Origin: an uncultured Alphaproteobacteria bacterium
GTDB lineage: Bacteria; Pseudomonadota; Alphaproteobacteria; Caulobacterales; Parvularculaceae
Reading direction: 5' to 3'
Length of the DNA stretch: 36,612 nucleotides
NCBI GenBank assembly: GCA_937895955.1
Contig: CALAZI010000069.1
Coordinates: forward strand, 1-36,612
Under the pieces are notes generated by a model. That model saw only the letters and a program-made list of their open reading frames with translations. It had not been told where the DNA came from and did no database searches. Both the position numbers and the translations under genes were made by a program. Shown in pieces: positions 1-9,506 of the stretch (its first letter is position 1; each line of letters opens with the position of its first letter).

Positions 1-47
1 CCTTGCCAAGGTGAGGGTCGGGCGTTCGAATCGCCTCGCCCGCTCCA
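1..47 (+). tRNA. tRNA-Gly(GCC), 3' portion
   Basis: The window opens inside a tRNA. The anticodon GCC lies at 5-7 in the loop CTTGCCAAG. The T arm is stem 20-24 with 32-36 around the loop TTCGAAT at 25-31. The 3' acceptor strand is 37-43, the discriminator T is at 44, and an encoded CCA is at 45-47. The D arm and 5' acceptor strand lie outside the window. The GCC anticodon and GCCCGCTCCA end fit bacterial tRNA-Gly. No integrase or attachment-site duplication is seen next to it. Confidence 0.93.
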
Positions 48-138
48 TTTTCTTCCAGACGGATCGTGCGTTCTCGCCGCATGGCGTTTGCGATGCTATG
101 CGGGGCGCGCAACAACGCGGCGTTTTCAAAGGACCGGC

Positions 139-2439
139 ATGATCGACAGCGCGCGACGGTCGCTTAAAGCCGACTATGGTCTTGACGCCGTCCTGACGCC
201 CCTTCCGGGCGAATATGATCTCAACTTCGAAGCGACGGTCGGCGAGACCCGTCACGTCTTCAAGGTGATGCGCGCCGATTGCGATCCTGACTTCGTCGCC
301 ATGCAGGCCGCCGCGCTCGACCATCTCTCCGCCAAGGGGCTCGGCGATCATGTTCCCGCCGTCATCAGGACGCAGGACGGCGCGCGCTGGACGCGCCTTG
401 AGGGCCCTGACGGCGCTGCGCGCCTCGCCTGGCTGATTTCCTGGATGCCCGGCGTCATCCTCGCCGATGTTCCCTCCGTCACGCCCCGGCTTGCCGGATC
501 GATCGGGACCCTCATCGGCCGGGTCGACTGCGCGCTCGCCGATTTCAATCACCCGATGCTCAAACGCGATCTGAAATGGAATCTCGCAAAAGCCGGCTGG
601 ATCGCCGACGCGCTCGGCGCGCATGACGATGCGGCGCGACGCCGTCGCATCGAACGGATCGCCGCGCGTTTCACGGAGGAGATCGCTCCGCTGCTTGCGC
701 GGCGGGAAAGCCAAGCGATCTATAACGACGCCAATCCGATGAATATTTTCATCGACCGGCGCGCCGAGGCGGCGACGGGCTTTATCGACTTCGGCGACAT
801 GATCGCCGCGCCGTTGATTTGCGAACCGGCGATCGCCATCGCCTACGCCATGATGGGGCCCGGCGACCCGCTCGCTCGCGGCGCGGCGCTCGCCGGCGCC
901 TATAATAAGATTTCGCCGATCGCGGATGAAGACATGCCGCTTCTGGCCGCGCTTGTCGAAACGCGGCTCGCCGTTTCCGTCACGAACGCCGCGATTCAAA
1001 AAACGGCCGAACCTGACAACGCCTATCTTCAAATCAGCGTCCGCCCCGCCTGGGCGTTGCTCGATTATCTCGAAAAAATGGGCCTAAACAGCCTCGAAGG
1101 GGCCTTTCGCGCCGCCTGCGCGGCGGACGACCCCGGCGTCATCAGCGCATCGACGAAAAGCGTCCTCGTTCGCAGGCGAAACATCGCGCCGTCGAACCAA
1201 TCGCTGTTTTACGACGCGCCGCTGCGTCTTGTGCGCGGCGAGCGCCATTTCGTTTACGATGCGGACGGCGTTCAATATCTCGACGTCTACAACAATGTGC
1301 CGCATGTCGGCCATGCGCATCCAAAGGTCGTCGAAGCCGTCGCCGCGCAAATGTCGCGCCTTAATACGAACACGCGCTATCTGCAGGATGTCCATGTCGA
1401 TTACGCCGAGCGCATGCTCGACAAATTGCCGCCGCCGCTGTCGAAGATTGTCTTCCTGAATTCAGCAAGCGAGGCGAACGAGCTTGCGCTGCGCCTTGCG
1501 CGCGCGGCGACCGGCGCCAGGGACATGGTCGTGATGGACCATTGCTATCACGGCAACACGACCGGGGCGATGGACATCAGCCCTTACAAATTCAATCACC
1601 CGAAGAGCCGCGCCGGAAAACCTGATTGGGTTCATGTCGCGCCGCAGCCCGATCTCTATCGCGGCGCCCGCCGCGGCGCCGACGCCGCTCAACTCTATGT
1701 CGATGATGCGCGCCGCACGATCGAGGAGGCGGCGAGAAGCGGCCGCAAGATCGCCGGCTTCATTTCGGAATGCGTCCCGAGCGTCGGCGGACAGATCGTT
1801 CTGCCGGAGGGCTATCTTCGCGCGGTCTATGCGGCGACGCGCAAAGCGGGCGGCGTCGCCATCGCGGACGACGTGCAAACAGGACTGGGACGCCTCGGCC
1901 ATTGGTTTTTCGGCTTTGAACAGCAAGCGGCCGTTCCCGACATCGTCGTTCTTGGCAAGCCGATCGGCAACGGCTTCCCGCTCGCCGCCGTCGCGATGAC
2001 GGCGGAAATCGCGACGGCCTTCGGCGACGGCCCTGAATTCTTCTCGACCTTCGGCGGCTCTAGCGCAGCCTGCGCCGCCGGTCTCGCCGTGCTTGACGTT
2101 CTGCACGACGAGAATTTGCAGGAGAATGCGCGCATCATCGGCGATTATCTTCTTGAGGGGCTTGGCGCGTTGCAATCGCGTCACGCGCTGATCGGCGACG
2201 TTCGCGGGTTTGGGTTCTTCCTTGGCGTCGATCTCGTGAATGACCCTGAGAAACGGACAGCCGCGACAGGCGCTGCGCGCTTCATCAAAAACGCCCTTCG
2301 CGAAAGGCGCATCCTTCTCGGCACGGAGGGACCCGAAGACAATGTGCTGAAAATCCGGCCGCCGATGACCTTCGACCGCACCGCGGCGGACCGATTGCTG
2401 GAAGAGCTGGATCAGGCGCTCGCCGCTGCGCCTATTTGA
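139..2439 (+). CDS. APH-type kinase fused to class III PLP aminotransferase
   Basis: This is a two-domain protein of 766 residues. The N-terminal half is an aminoglycoside-phosphotransferase/choline-kinase-like domain, with a catalytic-loop motif YNDANPMN (D197, N202) and a metal-binding FIDFGD (D217). The C-terminal part, from about residue 350, is a class III (AGXT2-like) aminotransferase with YHGNTTG, the ADDVQTGLGR cofactor motif and the PLP lysine K607 in GKPIGNG. The family includes phospholyases acting on phosphorylated amino alcohols, so a kinase step followed by PLP-dependent elimination or transamination of the same substrate is plausible. The substrate is not known. The start at 139 has AAAGGA at 128-133; an in-frame upstream start at 88 lacks a comparable site. 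Related fusions often carry an extra M23 peptidase domain between the two halves, which is absent here. It converges with the next gene and overlaps it by 8 bp. Confidence 0.88.
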   Translation: MIDSARRSLKADYGLDAVLTPLPGEYDLNFEATVGETRHVFKVMRADCDPDFVAMQAAALDHLSAKGLGDHVPAVIRTQDGARWTRLEGPDGAARLAWLISWMPGVILADVPSVTPRLAGSIGTLIGRVDCALADFNHPMLKRDLKWNLAKAGWIADALGAHDDAARRRRIERIAARFTEEIAPLLARRESQAIYNDANPMNIFIDRRAEAATGFIDFGDMIAAPLICEPAIAIAYAMMGPGDPLARGAALAGAYNKISPIADEDMPLLAALVETRLAVSVTNAAIQKTAEPDNAYLQISVRPAWALLDYLEKMGLNSLEGAFRAACAADDPGVISASTKSVLVRRRNIAPSNQSLFYDAPLRLVRGERHFVYDADGVQYLDVYNNVPHVGHAHPKVVEAVAAQMSRLNTNTRYLQDVHVDYAERMLDKLPPPLSKIVFLNSASEANELALRLARAATGARDMVVMDHCYHGNTTGAMDISPYKFNHPKSRAGKPDWVHVAPQPDLYRGARRGADAAQLYVDDARRTIEEAARSGRKIAGFISECVPSVGGQIVLPEGYLRAVYAATRKAGGVAIADDVQTGLGRLGHWFFGFEQQAAVPDIVVLGKPIGNGFPLAAVAMTAEIATAFGDGPEFFSTFGGSSAACAAGLAVLDVLHDENLQENARIIGDYLLEGLGALQSRHALIGDVRGFGFFLGVDLVNDPEKRTAATGAARFIKNALRERRILLGTEGPEDNVLKIRPPMTFDRTAADRLLEELDQALAAAPI

Positions 2440-4429
2440 TCCGGGCGCGAAACTGGATGCTGAAAGTCGGATTGGGGCTGCCAGATTGCATCGCGCCTTG
2501 CGGGCGAAAGCAAATATGCCTGACCGCAGGGTCGTAGCCCGCAACTGGCGTATAGGAACAGGCGGCGAGGTTCGTCGGCCGCGCGACGAGATTGGAATAT
2601 CTGAGATCGCTGGCGAGCGAGAAAGTGAGACCTGCGCCGACCTGCGTGAAATAGGCGGCGCCCGTCGCGGGGCCGGTCCCATCCATATCGCCATTGTAGA
2701 ATTCAATTTCAGGCGGCAGCGTATCGACGATGAAGATGGAGTTGGAATCGGCCGGACCCGTGCCGATATTCGTCGATGTTATCGTATAGACGACATCATT
2801 GCCGGGAACGGCGAACAGGCCCGCGGCGGACGGATCATAGACAGCGACGGTTTTTGACGCGATCAGCGTCGCCGTGCCGGCGCGGCAGAAATTGACGTCA
2901 TGGACGGCGATGCCCTGCTGGCCGGGATTGCTCGGCGCGCCGGTTCCGTTGCCGTATACGATCGTCACCGTATCGACCGGGGAAAGAAATGTGACGACGA
3001 CCGTGCCGTCAGCCGATGTAGACGCTGCAGCGCCGACCCCCGTCGCCGTAATGCCGGAGGTCGTGTTGGCGACGCCGGCGGTCAGGACCGGTACGACAAG
3101 CGATCCGTTAAGGGAGCCGGTGATCTGAAGCTGGTCGACGAAGCCGTTTCCGCCGGTGCCGATGTCGACGTCGAAAATCGAAAACTGCATCTTGGCGACG
3201 CCCGAGCCGACGGCGCCGGCGCTGAATGTCAGCGTGATCGATTCCGACGTATTGTTGAAATTAGCGACGTAAAGGAGCGAGTTTTGCGCCGGCGACAATC
3301 CGCCGGTGAGATCTGTCGCCGTGCGCGGCGTCGCCGAGCCGCCGAAGTTTATGAGCCGGTTTGTCGAGCCCGAAAAGGCGAAGCTGAACGGCACTGTTGA
3401 GGCCGTGTAATTCTGGGTGAGGCTTCCCGCCGGCCAGGCGTTGGCGTCCCAGTTGAGTTGTCCCGACGGCGTTGAACAGTTGAGCGCCGGCGCGCCGCCG
3501 CCGCCGCCGCCCGCGGTGATGACGACGAACGCCGTGTCGTCTTCGCTCGGTGAAGAGCCTGCATTGTTAGGGGCGGAATCGGGATCTGCGTTGTTCGATG
3601 CGAAAATTTCCGCCGTGTTGACATAGGTCCCGCTCGACAGCGCGCGCACCGTGATGATGAGCGTTCTGGAAGCGCCCGAGGCGATCGATCCGGAAATCGT
3701 CCAGAGACCCGTCCCTGAATTATAGGCGCCGCCGCCATCGTCGGAAATATAGGTGATGCCCGCAGGCAAGACATCGGTGACGACGACGCCGCTCGCCGGC
3801 GCCGGACCGCTATTCGTCAGCGTCAGGGTGTAGGTGAAGTTGGCGCCGACGGCGGGCGATGAATTGCTGGCGGTTTTCGTCAGCGACAGGTCGGCCGCGT
3901 TGAAGTAAAGATTGGCGCGCACGAACTGGCCGTTATCGGCCGCGGGATACGTGTCGCATATCGTGAGCGTCCACGTTCCTTGCGCATTCTGGCCGTCGAA
4001 GGCGGAAAGCGCGTTATCGGGCCGCACCTGGCTTTGATAAGGCGGCGCCGTCGTTCCGTCGCTTGCCGCATGCGAGCCGTTATTGATGAGGGTCGCCGCC
4101 TCATCATCAAGCAAGACGTTGTAATTGTCGTAATTCTGATTGGCCGGCGCATTGATCAGACGGACAGTCGTCCCAGCCGGAGACGTCAGATCAAGCTGGA
4201 CGTCGGTCCGCCATGTGTGCGTCGCCAGAAACCCGACATCGAGATCGGATATCGTAAAGCTCTGCGCGACATTGATCGTTCGGATGACGGGCGCGGCGCA
4301 TGTCGTCGTTCCGTTGATCGTCGCCGTCGTCGTGTTTTCATACGGGCCGAGCTGCGCGGCGGCGACGCCGATCAGAGCGGCGCTGAAGGCTGCGCCCGCG
4401 AGCGCGCGGCCAAGCAGGCGCCGCATCAT
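2432..4429 (-). CDS. Exported P-domain / DUF11 / jelly-roll surface protein
   Basis: This 665-residue protein has a signal peptide (residues 1-25, ending GVAAA). A proprotein-convertase P-domain follows at about 27-178, with the typical GTWTLTICDT strand. A DUF11 domain lies at about 180-300 (LSLTKTASNSSP, later VVVTDVLPAGITY). A glycine-rich linker at about 307-312 leads to a jelly-roll-like domain at about 318-515 containing FSIFDVDIGTG, which resembles calcium-binding adhesin folds. A last DUF11-like module at about 523-665 starts ASKTVAVYDP and ends in the strand FSIQFRARIK. No protease domain accompanies the P-domain. It is the last gene of a three-gene operon: its ATG overlaps the stop of the upstream gene in an ATGA (4426-4429), so translation is probably coupled. 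The likely role is as a secreted or cell-surface adhesive protein, by inference. Confidence 0.8.
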   Translation of the reverse strand: MMRRLLGRALAGAAFSAALIGVAAAQLGPYENTTTATINGTTTCAAPVIRTINVAQSFTISDLDVGFLATHTWRTDVQLDLTSPAGTTVRLINAPANQNYDNYNVLLDDEAATLINNGSHAASDGTTAPPYQSQVRPDNALSAFDGQNAQGTWTLTICDTYPAADNGQFVRANLYFNAADLSLTKTASNSSPAVGANFTYTLTLTNSGPAPASGVVVTDVLPAGITYISDDGGGAYNSGTGLWTISGSIASGASRTLIITVRALSSGTYVNTAEIFASNNADPDSAPNNAGSSPSEDDTAFVVITAGGGGGGAPALNCSTPSGQLNWDANAWPAGSLTQNYTASTVPFSFAFSGSTNRLINFGGSATPRTATDLTGGLSPAQNSLLYVANFNNTSESITLTFSAGAVGSGVAKMQFSIFDVDIGTGGNGFVDQLQITGSLNGSLVVPVLTAGVANTTSGITATGVGAAASTSADGTVVVTFLSPVDTVTIVYGNGTGAPSNPGQQGIAVHDVNFCRAGTATLIASKTVAVYDPSAAGLFAVPGNDVVYTITSTNIGTGPADSNSIFIVDTLPPEIEFYNGDMDGTGPATGAAYFTQVGAGLTFSLASDLRYSNLVARPTNLAACSYTPVAGYDPAVRHICFRPQGAMQSGSPNPTFSIQFRARIK

Positions 4430-7400
4430 TGCGCGCGCTCCGGAGAGATCGCCTCAAGAAGGCCGCGCGCCGTCGTCTGGTCGAACTTGATGCGGAGCTT
4501 CAGATAGGGGCCGGCGCGGGAATATTCGGCGGCGGCGAAATCCTCATCGACGAAGCCGTCGAAATTCCAGCCGAAGGAGAACCAGACATTCTCCGCCGGC
4601 GTGAAGCCGACGGAAGGCCCGTAGGAATAGTCGAGCGTTTTGGCGTTGAACGAATAGACCGCCTCGCCGTGGAAGCCGATGTCGATCCGGTCGGTGACGT
4701 CATAGCGCGCTTCAAGACCGAGAAGTTCGGTGACGCCGTCATAGGACGCGCCGCCCGTCTTCATCACGGAATATTTGAAGCCGTGATTGAAGGCGAGTTG
4801 CAGGCGTTCCGTCGCCATCGCGTTGAGCGTCAGGTTGTGCACCGCTTTCCAGCTCTCGCTTTCGAGATCAATCTCGCGCTGTTTGACGTCAAAACGGTTA
4901 AAAACGATTAACCCATCGTCATGCGGGCGCCAGGAAGCGCCTAGGCGGAGGTCGAACCGGCGCTCATCAGGCGTCAATTCATTATTGTCGGCCTGAAACC
5001 GCCCGGCGCCGGCGAAAGAGAATTGCTCGGAGAGTTCGCGCGCCGCGCCGGCCGTGACCATGTAACGCTGGCCGATATCGGTTTTCTTCATTTCGAAACG
5101 GCTCGAGCCGGACGTCGCGTCCCCGCGATAGCCGGCCCCGACATAGAGCGATGTGAAGGCGCCGCCCGTTTCTTCAAAGGGCGACAGCGGCAAGTCCGGA
5201 ACGATGTCGTCCGGCGCGTCGACGGCGCCCCGCTCCTTCAAGTTTTCGCGGCGGGCCATACCGAGCGAGCCGGTCCATTTTTCGGAAAGCCTGACCTGTT
5301 GATCGACGCCTAGCGTGGCGCCGATATTTTCCGAGGAGTCTTGCGTCAAGCGATCGCCGGCGAGCGTGATCTTGCCGCCGGTCCAGGGCTCGGCGGTCAG
5401 CCCTACCGTGGTGTTCGATTGCGAAATCGCCTCTCCATCGAGCACTTCATGCGTGCCGCTTAGGGTAAGGCCCTCAAAAAGACGCTGGTCGAAGCCGAGC
5501 TGGTAGCGCGTCGGGAAGAGCGACGAGCCGTCATCCCCCGTGATCGGACGCTCATGCGCGGCGCGAAGGGAAAGACCGATTTCGTCAAACCGCTGTTTGA
5601 CCGAAGCGGTTGCGAAAAGCCCCTCGCGCTCCGGGCCCGACTGCGGCTTTTCGCGAACGCCGCGCAGTCCGAGCGAGCCCGAGGTCGAATTCGATTCCTG
5701 ACGGAAGCCGATTTCGGCAATCTCGCGGCTGGCGCCGGTTTCAAGATTCTCCTCGCGATACGCCTTGGCGTCGACATACCGGTCGCCGCGCGCCTCGCCG
5801 TCTTCGCTTTCAAACCTATCTATCCTGGCGCTCGCTTCCGCGCCGAAGCGCAATACGCCGACGGTCGCGGATGTTTGCTGCCCAAGACCGAATCCCGATT
5901 CGACGCGCGAGTAATACGCCTTCGCGTTCAATCGATCGCCGGTATGGCTGACTTCGGCGAATATCGCGTCGGCGCGCTCATCGATCGCCGGACCCTCGCG
6001 CAGGCTTGTCGCATATTCGAGGCGGATTTGGTCGCGCTCGGTCAGATCGACTTTCGCGTCCGCGCCGGCGAGGTTCGTCCGCTCGCCGGAAACGCCTGGC
6101 GCCTCTTCGCGGATGAGGCTGGCGCCGACTTCGCCGCGTCCGCCGAGGAAGCGAACGGCGCCGCGGCCGCCCGCCGTCAGATTGCGGTCGACGGGCGCCG
6201 CCGTTTCGTAGTCGATGACGATGACATTCGGATTGAAAGCCGCGTCGGCTGCCGGGACCGGAAGCCTAAAGATGATCTCGCCCGTTTCGAAGTCGATATC
6301 ATAATCGGCGTAGCGCAGAAGCGTCGTCGACGTGATGACGACATCGGGGCGGAAACGATCGCGGGTCTCGACGATGATCGATTCCGAATTGCGAACGAGC
6401 GGCGCGGCGGAAAGCAGATACGGGCCGGACGTGCCGTCGGCGGCGAGTTCATCCTTGACGAACGCCTGGTTCGTTTCGGCGGCGAAGCCCGTGAAAGAGA
6501 AGCGCTCGCTTTCGTAAACGGTCTGCAGGCCGGAAAGGCGGCGATCGTAACGCGAGAGTTCCGATTGCGTCAGGCCGGTTTGATAGTCGCCGAACTGCGC
6601 CTTGAAGCCGTTTTTTTCGGCTTTCAAATAGACCGGATAGCGGCTCTGCGCTTCAAACCTTTGCGTCGAGCGGTCGCCGTAAAGCGGATAACGGTCGTCG
6701 GGGTCGATGACGTCGAAGAGCTCATCATCGCTCGACCCGCGCTCGTTCTTGCTGTCGCCGGCGATCGTGACGAGCCAGTCGCCCTTCACCGTTCCCTTCG
6801 CGAAGCCGGCGATGCGGCCGTCGCCGATCAATTCGGATCCCTTCGGATTCGTGAGCGCGCCGTCGGCTTTCTGGAGGCCGCCTTCGGCCTCGGCGAGGCC
6901 GACGACGATCCAGTCGCGCAGCGCCGGTTTCACATAAGCGGCGAATGTTTTCTCCGACCCGTCGCTGAGCCTGATCTTGATTTTGGCGATGCCGGTTTCA
7001 ACCGTCGGCTCCAATTCGATGCGCGCAACGCCGTTCTGCCCGATCGGAACGCCGGCGCGCGCCGACAAGGGCGCATCCAGAAGCGCGCGCTGTTCGATCG
7101 CCGCGCGCGTCGCCGCGCGATAGGGCGGCGCGATTTCCACATCGAGCACGTGTCCCGCTCGAACCGCCCGCCCCGCGCCGTCCGTCACCTTGACGGCAAT
7201 GACGGGGCGCGTCTTGCCGTCGGCGAAGGCGCGCGTTTCTTCAACGATCAGCTTCGCGTTCAACGCCTCGTCGATGAAGTCGATATCGCGCGCGATGCGG
7301 GCGACTTCGGCGCCGCTTTCGTTCCTGAAGACGACCTCGACCCGGTTTTCTCCCTTCAAAAGATCGACGCCCTTCCAGCGCGTCAGCGCGACGGTGCGCA

Positions 7401-9456
7401 TGATCGACACTTCGCGGCCGGCGAAATTCTCGATCGGCGTTTCGCGGCCGTTCACGTAAAGCGACGGTTTGAGATTCGGCGGGTGCTTGACGCCGATATT
7501 CGCCGACGGCGACGACGGCGTAACGCCTTCCGCCGGATAGACGAACGCAGGCGCGAAATCAGTCAGCTGATTGAGCCAGATCTTGTCGTAAGCGAGATAT
7601 TCCTTTTCGGCGTTGAACGCTTTTTCGGCGGGCTTTTCTCCCGGAGCGGCCGCGCCGGATTTGTTGCGAACGTAGAAATCGGCGCGCCATATCTTGCCGC
7701 CCTGCGCATCGACGAATTGCGAGCGCGGCGATCCGGCGTAGCGCGTGTTATCCTTGCACTGAACAAGTTCGTAGCCGTCGGGGAGGCTTTCCTCGTCGAC
7801 CTGCACGACATGGGTGCGCGGCGTCACGTCTTCAAAATGATAAAGGCCGTTCTCGTCGGAAACAACGGTTGCGCCGGTCTCCATGTAGAGCCGAACGCCT
7901 TCAAGCCCTTTCGCCTCAGTCGCGCCGTCAACCGAACAATCGCTCTCGACGATGCGTCCGACAATCGTCAAACCCGATCGCAGAAAATCATCCGACACGC
8001 GGACAGCGGCTTCGGCGCGATTTGACATCGGAAGGCCGACGGCGCTGACGGCCTGGGCGCGATTGACGGCGTCGCCTTCGCGCGCGCCGCTGGCGACTTC
8101 GAGAACATAGGCGAGTTCGACTGTCGCTGACGGCTGAACGAGGCCGAGATCAAACGTCAACGCGCCGCCATCGGGGCCGATCGCCGGATCAGCTATCGCC
8201 GCGCCGTCAAGACGCGCCGAACCGCTTTGATAGCGAAAGCCGCGCGGAAGCGCGTCGGCGATGCGCACTGCGGCGGCTGCGGCGGCGCGGTTTTCCACCG
8301 AGACGACATATCTGACGAAATCGCCGATGGAGGCTATGTCGGAATCCGCTGATTTGCGAACCACAAGATCCGTCTGCGGATCAAGCGGAAAGTCAAGTTC
8401 GACATCGCCGGTGCCGGAGAGCGTGAACGGCTGGCCGTAGGAACCCGGAATGATCGTAAAAGGCGCGTTGGCGAGGCCGGCGAAGGCGGGCGCGGCAAGC
8501 GCCGAAGGCGCGACATAGCCTGCGGGCGGCGTCACGACGAGCCTGTACGATCCCGGCATCATGATGGGGAACCGGAATTCCCCCGGCCCGAGCGCGTAGA
8601 CCATGCCGCCGGCGTCGGCGACTGTCTGGCCGGTGACGATCGTCGAGGGATACGCCGAGACGCCGTCGATCCCGTAGACGGTCGCCGGCGCCCCGGTCGC
8701 GTCATCGACGATCGCAACCGTTGCGCCGTCGATAAGCGCGCCGGTCAGCGCATCAAAGACGCGCCCGAACGGATCGACGCCCGCCGTATCGGTTGAAATT
8801 TCGGTCGCGTCGAACGGATCCTGATAGCGAGCGACAAGCGACGCGCCATGCGTGATCGTCAGCGCGGCGTCGTTCGGAACGGTCGCGCCCGAAACGCTCG
8901 GAACCCAGGCGAGGAAAACGCCCGTATTCGGACCGCTTTCGTAGAGCCGCAACGTGACGCGATCGCCGCCGGCCGTTCGAATGGTCGCCGTCACCGTCTC
9001 GATGACGGCCGGATCGCCGTTCTGGCCGGCGTCCGTAACGCGGATGATGATCGGCTCGCCCGTGAAGTAGGCGCTCGCCGGCGTCAGCGGAACCGGAAGC
9101 GAGGTGTTGATCGGCGCGCCGGTCGCGGATTGCAGCGGGCCGACCGGCTGGAACGGACCGCTTGTCGAAGGCTGGTGGTCCGACCCGTTCAGCGAGACTG
9201 AAACGCTGTCGGGCGCATTTGGCGCAAAGCGGAGAAACTCAATCGTTGACGGCGTTCGAGCCGCTTCGATGGTGAAGCTCGCCGCGGGCGGCGTCATCGA
9301 AAGGTTGACGCCGCCGATGACGTAATCGACCTGGGCTACGTTGTTGACCTGGGCCCCCAAAACCGCGGCGTAGGCGCTGAATTTTGGTGCGCCGGCAAGC
9401 GTCAAAATCGCTGCGAAAACGCGCGCAATCCCCTTTATGACGCCCCAGTGCCGCAC
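4426..9456 (-). CDS. Giant DUF11/SdrD-B-like protein with C-terminal outer-membrane barrel
   Basis: This is a 1676-residue protein. Residues 1-31 look like a signal peptide (cut near AYA). Residues 35-65 carry a short module shared with the first gene of the operon (VDYVIGGV then ASFTIE). A carboxypeptidase-regulatory-like sandwich lies at about 228-350, a DUF11 domain at about 362-485 (ADALPRGFRYQSGS), and an SdrD-B-like domain at about 497-598 (GLEGVRLYMETG, SDENGLYHFEDV). Further beta-sandwich sequence reaches about 845. The last 800 or so residues are amphipathic strands with turn motifs such as YRYPLYGDRST-like segments, FGDYQTGL, DYDIDFETGEIIF and a strand near the end (YLKLRIKF). This pattern fits a large outer-membrane beta-barrel, but the end after that strand is not the classical terminal F. 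The start is GTG at 9456 with only a weak ribosome site (AAGAG, about 11 nt upstream). The likely role is an outer-membrane anchor or export platform for the neighbouring DUF11 proteins, by inference. Confidence 0.8.
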   Translation of the reverse strand: MRHWGVIKGIARVFAAILTLAGAPKFSAYAAVLGAQVNNVAQVDYVIGGVNLSMTPPAASFTIEAARTPSTIEFLRFAPNAPDSVSVSLNGSDHQPSTSGPFQPVGPLQSATGAPINTSLPVPLTPASAYFTGEPIIIRVTDAGQNGDPAVIETVTATIRTAGGDRVTLRLYESGPNTGVFLAWVPSVSGATVPNDAALTITHGASLVARYQDPFDATEISTDTAGVDPFGRVFDALTGALIDGATVAIVDDATGAPATVYGIDGVSAYPSTIVTGQTVADAGGMVYALGPGEFRFPIMMPGSYRLVVTPPAGYVAPSALAAPAFAGLANAPFTIIPGSYGQPFTLSGTGDVELDFPLDPQTDLVVRKSADSDIASIGDFVRYVVSVENRAAAAAAVRIADALPRGFRYQSGSARLDGAAIADPAIGPDGGALTFDLGLVQPSATVELAYVLEVASGAREGDAVNRAQAVSAVGLPMSNRAEAAVRVSDDFLRSGLTIVGRIVESDCSVDGATEAKGLEGVRLYMETGATVVSDENGLYHFEDVTPRTHVVQVDEESLPDGYELVQCKDNTRYAGSPRSQFVDAQGGKIWRADFYVRNKSGAAAPGEKPAEKAFNAEKEYLAYDKIWLNQLTDFAPAFVYPAEGVTPSSPSANIGVKHPPNLKPSLYVNGRETPIENFAGREVSIMRTVALTRWKGVDLLKGENRVEVVFRNESGAEVARIARDIDFIDEALNAKLIVEETRAFADGKTRPVIAVKVTDGAGRAVRAGHVLDVEIAPPYRAATRAAIEQRALLDAPLSARAGVPIGQNGVARIELEPTVETGIAKIKIRLSDGSEKTFAAYVKPALRDWIVVGLAEAEGGLQKADGALTNPKGSELIGDGRIAGFAKGTVKGDWLVTIAGDSKNERGSSDDELFDVIDPDDRYPLYGDRSTQRFEAQSRYPVYLKAEKNGFKAQFGDYQTGLTQSELSRYDRRLSGLQTVYESERFSFTGFAAETNQAFVKDELAADGTSGPYLLSAAPLVRNSESIIVETRDRFRPDVVITSTTLLRYADYDIDFETGEIIFRLPVPAADAAFNPNVIVIDYETAAPVDRNLTAGGRGAVRFLGGRGEVGASLIREEAPGVSGERTNLAGADAKVDLTERDQIRLEYATSLREGPAIDERADAIFAEVSHTGDRLNAKAYYSRVESGFGLGQQTSATVGVLRFGAEASARIDRFESEDGEARGDRYVDAKAYREENLETGASREIAEIGFRQESNSTSGSLGLRGVREKPQSGPEREGLFATASVKQRFDEIGLSLRAAHERPITGDDGSSLFPTRYQLGFDQRLFEGLTLSGTHEVLDGEAISQSNTTVGLTAEPWTGGKITLAGDRLTQDSSENIGATLGVDQQVRLSEKWTGSLGMARRENLKERGAVDAPDDIVPDLPLSPFEETGGAFTSLYVGAGYRGDATSGSSRFEMKKTDIGQRYMVTAGAARELSEQFSFAGAGRFQADNNELTPDERRFDLRLGASWRPHDDGLIVFNRFDVKQREIDLESESWKAVHNLTLNAMATERLQLAFNHGFKYSVMKTGGASYDGVTELLGLEARYDVTDRIDIGFHGEAVYSFNAKTLDYSYGPSVGFTPAENVWFSFGWNFDGFVDEDFAAAEYSRAGPYLKLRIKFDQTTARGLLEAISPERAQ

Positions 9457-9506
9457 TCAAACCGAACTCTTACAAACCCAAAAAACCAGCCCTTTAGTGT
9501 GACGAT

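Noticed and set aside
1..47. tRNA-Gly as an integration site of a mobile element
   Set aside because: No integrase, transposase or repeated tRNA end was seen in the window.
1462..2706. Long minus-strand open frame opposite the aminotransferase domain
   Set aside because: It is the antisense shadow of a conserved enzyme, arginine-rich, with no ribosome site or domain.
3494..3512. CCG-type repeat tract
   Set aside because: It simply encodes a polyglycine linker between domains of the P-domain protein.
4896..4913. Inverted repeat GGTTAA-N6-TTAACC resembling a CtrA site
   Set aside because: The spacer is 6, not 7, and it lies deep in coding sequence far from any start.
7147..7152. CACGTG hexamer inside the giant DUF11 gene
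   Set aside because: The flanks (GAG and TCC) do not match parS arms and there is no extended palindrome.
5554..8025. Long open frame of over 800 codons on the plus strand opposite the giant gene
   Set aside because: Composition is dominated by R, A, D and G with no recognisable domain. It mirrors a well-supported gene, as expected from GC-rich codon bias.
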